Origin: Punctularia strigosozonata HHB-11173 SS5 | Lineage: Eukaryota > Basidiomycota > Agaricomycetes > Corticiales > Punctulariaceae | Direction of reading: 5' to 3' | Assembly: GCF_000264995.1 (NCBI RefSeq) | Contig: NW_006767441.1 | Location: forward strand, 818,370-882,369 | Length of the DNA stretch: 64,000 bases | Shown here: in pieces, positions 56,983 through 64,000 of the stretch | How the letters are laid out: each line of letters begins with the position of its first letter | Numbering within the stretch: the stretch's first letter is position 1 | Made by a program: the position numbers and the translations under genes | Notes under the pieces: model-generated | Told to the model about the DNA's origin: nothing | What the model saw: only the letters and a program-made list of their open reading frames with translations | The model's database searches: none

Positions 56983-58323
56983 CCATGCCTCAGTTTGAAG
57001 AACCCACAAGAGACATTCCAATCAGGCAGCAGAACGGGATCATGAATCTCGCGCAGTTCCGTGCTGCCCTAATTGACGCTGAGACCTCCATAAAAGAAAA
57101 GGAGTCGCTGCGTCAGGATGACAAGTTCAACGATATGATGGTGCGTGCAGTATCTGATCGCTATAGCATGGAACTGACGCACAGTGGCTACGCCTTGAAG
57201 GAAATTATGAATGGGCTTGCGAGGCGTCACTTCGACCCCAGCCTACCGTTCGACGAACAGAAAGACATCGACTATTCGGAACTCCTCCATGAGGTACGTC
57301 ATTCTGTGCCTTACTGTGAACGTATAATGGCAGCTTCCTGCGCCAACAGGCAGGAGGCCGTATTCCGATCATCAAACGCTACAAGGGATACTGGCCTTTG
57401 AGGCGCTACTATAGGGCTTTGCTACCGCCCAAGAAACGGACTACAAGGGGACTGGGACTGGTAGGTACCCGATACTCCGGAGCGAAGCACTACTAACGCT
57501 GTTGTGCTCCGATAGAAATGTTATGTGGATCTGAGGTGTACAAGTCGGCCTCGTCCACGGGTAAGATAATAAAACTGGGTGCTGATGTTCCATGCTGAAT
57601 GGCGTTAGCGAGCTCATAACAACGACACGAAGGCAATTCTCGATCGCATTTGGGCTATGCCAGGCCCTCCGACTCCGCCAGTGGCGGGGCCGTCTCGTCT
57701 GCCGCAGACCGAAGATGATGCTTTGGCGACCCTCGTCGATGGCCTCGAGCACTATGATCATCTCTGGTCAGATCCTTCCGACGAGGAGCCGGAAATTGGT
57801 GACGCTGCAGCCGTCGAGGAGGAGCCAATCCGCGAGTGTGATGAAGGTGGACGCATCAACGGCGTCCTAGAGGGGCACGTAAGGGTCGATGGAACCGTAG
57901 ACTGGGCGGTAGCGGACATTGACGACTCGGATCCTTTGGATCTCTTCGCCATCTACACAGACAGCGATGATGAGATCGACACTTTCAGTCCTCGTCATTA
58001 CCGGCCCCCCCACCAACATTACACGGTTTGTCCCTTCCCATTCCCGTGTCTATGGTCGCTTATAAACACTGACACCTTCTCCCTCCAAGATGCCCGCGGC
58101 AGTGCCCTCCGTACCGTCGTTTACACCCACACAGCCTGGAATCGTGTCACCACGGTGGACGACATTCACTCCCTCCCGGTCCATATTAGCCCCTGCGGGC
58201 TCATTCCCCTCACGCCAGCACTCAACCGCATCAAGCGTGCCCTCTACTCAGTCGTCGTCTACGACGTTAGTGTACGTATCATCCCCTTCGGGATCGACGA
58301 CACCGTCGAAGAAGCGCTCTTGA
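56983..58323 (+). CDS. Hypothetical protein, acidic, several introns
   Basis: I do not recognise this gene. The ATG at 56983 gives MPQFEEPTRDIPIRQQNG, a charged helical region (FRAALIDAETSIKEKESLRQ) and LARRHFDPSLPF. After an intron the exon has a basic patch (GGRIPIIKRYKGYWPLRRYY, LLPPKKRTTRGLGL). Further introns lead to RPRPRAILDRIWAMPGPPTP and a very acidic stretch (WSDPSDEEPEIGD, YTDSDDEIDTFSP). The last exon is Ser/Thr/Pro-rich and ends SGSTTPSKKRS at 58321-58323. All these exons can be joined in frame over introns with GT..AG borders. Basic then acidic blocks suggest a nuclear protein, but that is a guess. It converges with GSP1. Confidence 0.6.
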
Positions 58324-58531
58324 AAGTGAAGTTGTTGGCTATGCATTGTTCTTCCATTCTACCGTGTACAACAAGACGGCTACGATCGTTCTTTTTCATC
58401 GCGAAGCGCCTTGTACACATACAGAACGCGTCGATTGCTTTTACAGTGCGTCAAAGTATTACCGTCGTCATATGGACACAGATTGGATTGGATGGTGTAG
58501 GGGCGGGAGAGCGTAACGAAAAGCAAGAGAT

Positions 58532-59712
58532 CTAAAGGTCGTCGTCCTCTTCAGGAAGAGGGACGGATTCAGCCTGCACAGCGACGAAGGTGAGCGCGAG
58601 CTCGAGTTCAGATGTGTGATCAAGAGAAAACGAACCTCCGCCAACTCGCGGTTGTACTGCTCCATGAGCGCGGCGTCAACCTGCACCTCAGCGGGTGCAA
58701 GAGCGGGGGCGGCGACGAACTCCAGCGCCGGGTTGCTGATCGGAGACGATCAGCATCGGGTCAAAGTCAGACAATCATCGAGGGGGAAGAACTAACCCGA
58801 CGAGCTTCCTGGCGAGCCACAGGAACGGCTTTTCGAAGTTGTAGTTCGACTTGGCGGAAATTTCGAAGTACTGCAGGTTCTTCTTCCTGTGGAATGTCAC
58901 GGCGCCGGTCTTGACTTTACGCTCCTGAGCCAATCGATGAGCTCACGTTCCGTTTGATGTAGTCTTGATGGAACAAACGAGAACGCACCTTCACGTCGAC
59001 CTTGTTGCCGCACAGAACGATGGGGATGTTCTCGCAGACACGCTCAAGATCCCTGTGCCAGTTAGGCACATTCTTGTACGTGATGCGGGAGGTGACATCG
59101 AACATGATGATACCGCACTGGCCCTGGATGTAATAACCATCGCGAAGACCGCCGAACTTCTCCTGGCCAGCGGTGTCCCAGACGTTGAAGCAGATGGTTC
59201 CGAAGTTTGTCGAGAAGGTCAAGGGATGGACCTCGACACCGAGAGTAGCTGTGAGTCGAAACCGCAGCGTGAGTCATGACGCGTCGATGTGTATAGCTTG
59301 GATAGCGCCCGCCACTGGGGCGCAGGACGCAGGCAGAGTGCAGGGCGGAGGGTGCTGAGCGTAGGCGGAGTGGCTTACCAATGTACTTCTTCTCGAATTC
59401 ACCCGTCAAGTGACGCTGAAAGAGATATTGATCAACACGCGATCAACGGCGTCAAACAGTCGCGGATACCTTGACGAAGGTCGTCTTGCCAGTGCCACCA
59501 TCACCGACTGCGTGCGATCACAGTATACCACCAGGATTACGGATCGGAGAGCCCGGTTGCGTCGCAGAAGACGCGTTTTATGGCCGAGCAAACGAGGATC
59601 GATGACGAGAGAAAGAATGGCGGACATCGGTCAGATACGTTGATGAGGATCGGGCGAGGCACTCACCAAGAACAAGCTTGAAAGTGGGAATTGTGGTCTG
59701 TCCCGTGGACAT
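58532..59712 (-). CDS. GSP1: Ran GTPase (Gsp1)
   Basis: Small GTPase driving nuclear import and export. The ATG at 59712 gives [20 protein letters not shown] and TGKTTFVK (P-loop, split by an intron). Next, [40 protein letters not shown] (switch II), [31 protein letters not shown] and, after introns, [20 protein letters not shown] and [20 protein letters not shown]. The acidic end EEDDDL with the stop at 58532-58534 is the Ran C-terminal switch. It has about six introns and normal length. The residue after NKVDVK is Glu where Ran usually has Asp. Confidence 0.96.
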
Positions 59713-60216
59713 GATATCTGGCAATCGTGGAGTGTATGGAGATGGAGGCTGGAGAAAGAGTTGCGGTTGAACAAGTGGGTGGACTCAAAGTAAGTCGGAC
59801 GCGAAGATTGATCTCACGTGACCTTCCTATTTCGTCACTCGTATTTCTTTGGTGAAGTCGCGAGCAACGAGTCTTTGCAAAGCATACGATGTATCAGGAC
59901 ACTTATTTCTGTTGCATGCCGCAGATTGTAGATATTTCCGCGGAAGTACGGTGACTTTGGAGCGCCAGTAGGGCGGTAGTCGGCAATATGTAATTATCAG
60001 TATTCAGTATTCAATAACCAATGCCGGCTGTCTGAAGTGTGCCGACGGAAGCCGTGCGGTTCGTCAGATTTGGTGATCCATCCCCCGCACCTCGCATGAG
60101 CACGATCGGTTCCCGCCAGAGTTTGCGTGGGGTGCGGCCACGGCCCTTGCTCTTATACCACCCTCGTCTGCACCGACCGTCACCTCGCTTCTGCCTCTGA
60201 CCACCTGCGGGACACC
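59713..60216. promoter_or_regulatory. Shared upstream region of GSP1 and the MFS gene
   Basis: 504 bp between divergent start codons, expected to contain both promoters. I see no gene or repeat. Confidence 0.45.
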
Positions 60217-62964
60217 ATGAGCAGCGACGCCGACGTGAAAAAGCCCCAGCCCGCCCCTCCGACCGCGCCGAACAACCCGCCGGAGAAGAAAGCAGGCAAT
60301 GGCGCGCACTGGAAGCAGAACGAGGAACACGTCCTTCCGCACAATCGTCTTGGGATCGTCTTCACGGGCTTGATGTTGACGACGTTCCTCGCTGCTCTCG
60401 ACCAAGTACGAACCCCTATGTTGCTGCTTGCATCTCATGCGAACACTACTTCACTAGACGATCGTAGCCACCGCCCTGCCCACCATTGTTCACGATCTCG
60501 GGGGCGGTAAAGACTACAGCTGGGTTGGAAGGTATGGTCTGCGTCGCGTGTTCATCGCCTGGTCTACAATCCTCCCCTCAGTGCTTATCTGCTCGCCGCG
60601 GCTACTCTGGCCCCGCTTTACGGAAAGCTGTCCGACATCGTCGGTCGCAAACCGATCCTCTACACTACCATCGTGATATTCTTGGTAGGCTTGCTCATCC
60701 TTGCACTTCGAAATATATGAATAACCATGGCTTAGGCATTCTCCGCACTTTGCGGGGCGGCCCAAAGCATGACATGGCTGGTGATTTGCCGTGCGTTCCA
60801 AGGCGTCGGAGGCGGTGGGATTATTCAAGTGGTGCAGATTACTATCTCGGACATCGTCTCCCTGCAGGAGTGGGTACTGCCCAGGTAAATATAGCATATG
60901 CCGTGCTGACTGTTCATCCGCAGTCGGGCGAAATATGCAGGCGCGATTGGCGCAACTTGGGGTATCGCCAGGTAAATGGTCTTCCTTTTACGTTCCGCTC
61001 AATTGACAACTGACAGGCGCCGTCCATAGCGTTGTCGGGCCCCTACTTGGTGGGGTGCGTATATATGGAAGATGCATAGTCACAGTGACCCACTCACGGA
61101 GATTATCAGGCTTTCGCCGACCATGTGTCCTGGAGATGGTGGGTCTTCCCTTCTTTTCCAGGTCAACCTCGGTCTGAAACGTAATGAACCAGGTGTTTCT
61201 GGATCAACTTGTGTGCACGTTCCTTGAGACTTCGATTCAATGCATGACGAACCGCTCCTTCTAGGCCCACCGGCGGCGTTGCAGCTGCGATGCTATTCTT
61301 CTTCCTTAACCTCAATCCCCATGAGCAGAAGAAGACCTTTAGACAGCATGTCGCCGAATTCGATTTCATCGGCCTTGGCTTCATCGTCGCGGGAACCATA
61401 TGCTTGCTCATTGGTTTCAACAACAGCGAAACCAGCTGTGAGTGCCCTCGGTCGTAGATTGGCGTAACGTTTACTTTAACGTCGCTCAGGGCGGGCTGCA
61501 GAGACAATCGCGCTACTTGTAGTTGGTGGTGTGCTGTTGGTTGCCGCCGGCATCAACGAAGGTATCACCAACCGTCTGCCGATCATTCCCCCTCGTCTGT
61601 TCAAGACGCGCACAACGGGCCTCATATTGGTCTCGGTGTTCCTTCATGCACTCGCTTTCTTCGCAGGTACGAAGTTATTTCTCCTTCGTGATAGAAGAAC
61701 CGTCATTCATAGCGCTCCAGCGGCGTTCTATCTGCCTGTTTACTTCCAGGTTTTGGGCAGCTCTGCCACACTGGCCGGCGTGAAGTCAGATATCTCTTCC
61801 TATTTCTACTGGATGACACTGACCGGGCCTAATTCCCAAGGATGTTGCCTTTCTCTCTAGCAGCCGCAGCTCTATCCGCTCTATCCGGCCAGGTTATTTC
61901 TCGTACTGGACAGTGGCGTGAGTTATCGTGTCGTGCAAAAACGTTCAAGGCTCTGATCTTGTCTTAGGTCCCCTCATGTGGGTTGCGTGGGGAACCATGA
62001 CCCTCGGCTTCGGTTTAATGACTATGCTTGATGAAGCATCAAACACGTAGGCGATTATCTCGTGCATGGTGTTCATCGTCTCACGTACTTCATCAGTGCG
62101 GAGAAGGTACTATACTTGCTCATCGCAGCCATTGGCGTCGGTTGTCTGTTCCAAGTGAGTCCGACCTAATCATTACTTCGGGCAACTGCTTCATACATAG
62201 TAGACTCCACTCATCGGGCTACAAGCCGCCATGCCGATCAAGGATATGGCCACTAGCACGGCGACCTTCGGTTTTCTGCGAACCTTGGGTGGTACTGTTG
62301 GCATCTCCGTCGGTGAGGCCATCTTGAGTAGCGTACGTAGTTCTGGCATGTGACGCATTCGAAGCTCATCTTTCCGTAGGAGTTGACTAGGCGCATCAGG
62401 AAGATTCCGAATGTTCCGATTGATACGTCAGCCGCCGCGCTGAGTTCCAGCGTGAGGCAGATCAAGAACATTCCTGTCAGCAGCCACTAGTACTCTTGCG
62501 GCCATTGTTCTCATCCTATGTTACAGGATGCCGCTACTCGTGTTGCGGTCATGCATGCCTACACTAAGTCGATATCAACGATATGGATCGTCATGACCCC
62601 GATCGTTGGCGTAGGATTCATCATGGGTATGCGCATGGATCATAAGGGTTTTTCATCTCTATCTGACATTCACCCGCCAGTAATGTTCCTCAAGCACTAC
62701 ACTCTGAAGCGGATGACTCGCCAAGGACCAGCGCCTGTCAATGCAATTGCCAATGGGACCGATCTAGAAGCAGGCAACGCGAATGCTGAGAAAACGGGTT
62801 TGGCTCCCGAAGCTGGGGCACCGGTGGCGCCGGCGGGAGCAGCGGACCTTGAAACAGGAGCACCCGACGCTGGGTCGACGACGAAAGACGACGCGAACCT
62901 GGCGCGTAACTCTACCGGCCGGGACGATATCACCGAGAAGACCAAGTATAGCGCGGAGGCATAG
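60217..62964 (+). CDS. 14-TM MFS drug transporter (DHA2 type)
   Basis: Predicted proton-coupled exporter of toxic compounds; substrate unknown. The ATG at 60217 leads into an Ala/Pro/Lys-rich N-terminus and FTGLMLTTFLAALDQTIVAT, the DHA2 motif A, across an intron. ALPTIVHDLGG follows, then YLLAAATLAPLYGKLSDIVG, GVGGGGIIQVVQITISDIVS, VVGPLLGG and DFIGLGFIVAGTICLLIGF. The last helices include IWIVMTPIVGVGFIMGM before a 90-residue Ala/Gly/Glu-rich tail ending at 62964. More than ten short introns interrupt the gene, and joins in 61640-61800 and 62050-62330 are only approximate. The GGPLGG-type motif in TM5 and 14 helices point to DHA2. Confidence 0.87.
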
Positions 62965-63427
62965 GCGGTCATAATGACGATTGTTCCGTGTCCGGGGTTT
63001 CTTGGCTTTCGAAATGAAGAAGGCTGTTCATATCTAGATGTTTCCTTTGCTACTACCAGGGCTCTCCGTCGATCATGTTCAACAGCATGTTAGACGCGAT
63101 CATTAATACACACCCGCACTTTTGTATGGGTGGGTTTAGTCTAGGCGGTATATTGCATGCAAAGTGTGCATGCGGCAGTTATGGTGCATCGCACATAAAG
63201 GACGTGATAGCCCTACCGTACGCTATACTGCGCGGCATGACGCGGACACGCGGAGTCGAGAATGGATATCGAAAGCTCACTCTACCGGGTTTCATGACGG
63301 TAGCCGCAGGTGATGTGTGGTCGGACATCCAGACGTCTGACCTCTCTGCAGCGCACGTTTCATGTTGTCTTTATAGCTCATGCTTTATTGCTACACCTTT
63401 ACCGCCGATTTCTCGGAAATCTGGGTC
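62965..63427. other. Intergenic spacer between convergent genes
   Basis: 463 bp with several ATGCAT/GCATGC stretches (63150-63180) but no gene I can support. It should hold two 3' untranslated regions. Confidence 0.5.
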
Positions 63428-64000
63428 CTAGATAAGTGCGTGTTCGCGATATAGCGCGTGACCTGTCGTACCTAGCACCTCCTCATGCACCAACGTGTCA
63501 TCTGAGGCGGTATCCATACTTCGATCCGTTAAGGGTATGCTTCCGCTGGCGTATGGCAGCCTGGACTGTGGCTGGATATACTTCGGATCGCGGATGTTGA
63601 GCATGAGGCGCGATATGAGAGAGACGGCTAGCGCGGTGGTTGGCGCGGCTCCAATACCACGAAGTGCGGGAGACAACAAGAGGAAAGACAGAACGTTAAA
63701 TAAGTTAGCCAAGGCGATGATGCTGACGTGATGTCTCTTAGCCCCTCTTATCCTTCTTTGAAATTGTCAGACTCACGCGAAGTATATTGTACCTATTGAA
63801 TACGATTGTGAGTGGGATGTAAAAGTTGTAGAGAAGAATCATACCATCTCGAAGAAACACGATACGACCCAAGTATCTTCTGTGTCGTAACGATCGAACT
63901 AATGTGAACACGAAGATGATACAGTCAAAGACGAGCATCCCGGACCAAGCGATGGCAAGGCCTGTGATCAAGGTTCAGGGGATGAACTGTGCCATTAAGG
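63428..64000 (-). CDS. DUF6533-type multi-pass membrane protein, 5' end outside the window
   Basis: The gene starts beyond base 64000. The visible part on the minus strand has ITGLAIAWSGMLVFDCIIFV and FTLVRSLRHRR, then FLRDG joined over an intron to TIYF and over another to IIALANLFNVLSFLLLSPAL. It ends with SRLMLNIRDPKYIQPQS and a stop at 63428. The order (AWSGMLVFD, then FLRDGTIYF, then ALANLFN) is the usual C-terminal half of the large, uncharacterised DUF6533 seven-helix family of Agaricomycetes. No function is known; the family often occurs in multiple copies. Confidence 0.85.

Noticed and set aside
63140-63190. ATGCAT/GCATGC palindromes as a regulatory or replication site
   Set aside because: Short palindromes of this kind are expected by chance, and nothing else around them supports a function.
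1-64000. Transposons, LTR or virus-like elements
   Set aside because: No terminal repeats, integrase, transposase or polymerase motifs were recognised in any frame.

Overview
The window is a gene-dense stretch of nuclear DNA from a filamentous basidiomycete, most likely an Agaricomycete. About 29 protein genes lie on both strands. Nearly all are split by many short introns (about 45-70 bp) with GT..AG borders, spacers are mostly 100-500 bp, and the products are plainly fungal: a Kex2 protease, a palmitoylated Yck-type kinase, Las17, an Rrn6-type Pol I factor, a dye-decolourising peroxidase and a DUF6533 membrane protein. Exon joins were inferred by eye from splice signals and reading frame. 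No database was searched.

Layout. 1-5.6 kb: telomere protein POT1 (5' end outside the window), convergent with kexin KEX2. 6-10.4 kb: a Baeyer-Villiger-like flavin monooxygenase and a membrane-anchored casein kinase I. 11-16.8 kb: a JmjC protein and a Zip3/HEI10-like meiotic RING protein. 17.2-22.4 kb: a DUF726/TMCO4 lipase-like protein, a LEA2-domain membrane protein and the spliceosomal protein RBM22/Slt11. 22.5-29.4 kb: Las17/WASP, UBA3, RCL1 and OGG1. 29.4-35.9 kb: GATOR1 subunit NPR2, UFD1 and chaperonin CCT4. 36 kb: an intron-bearing tRNA-Phe. 36.3-44.6 kb: an MFS transporter, GMF/Aim7, an inositol 5-phosphatase and a DyP peroxidase with one apparent frameshift. 44.8-51.4 kb: mitochondrial ribosomal protein uL3m, RRN6 and an SLC25 carrier. 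51.7-54.2 kb: GPI mannosyltransferase GPI14/PIG-M, whose 3' end is amplified as 145-bp tandem repeats around an assembly gap. 54.4-59.7 kb: three small GTPases (SAR1, SRP receptor beta, Ran/GSP1) and one unrecognised gene. 60.2-64 kb: a 14-TM MFS transporter and a DUF6533 gene running off the right edge.

The genes are mostly unrelated housekeeping functions. Many are in head-to-head pairs with very short shared promoters (92-175 bp): UBA3/RCL1, OGG1/NPR2, UFD1/CCT4, uL3m/RRN6 and SAR1/SRPRB. The most unusual signals are the amplified GPI14 3' end, two sister OB folds in POT1 that share an intron at the same position, the DyP frameshift, a GC-AG intron inside the KEX2 catalytic domain, and a long low-complexity insertion in NPR2. 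I saw no clearly new multi-gene system and no recognisable transposon or virus-like element.
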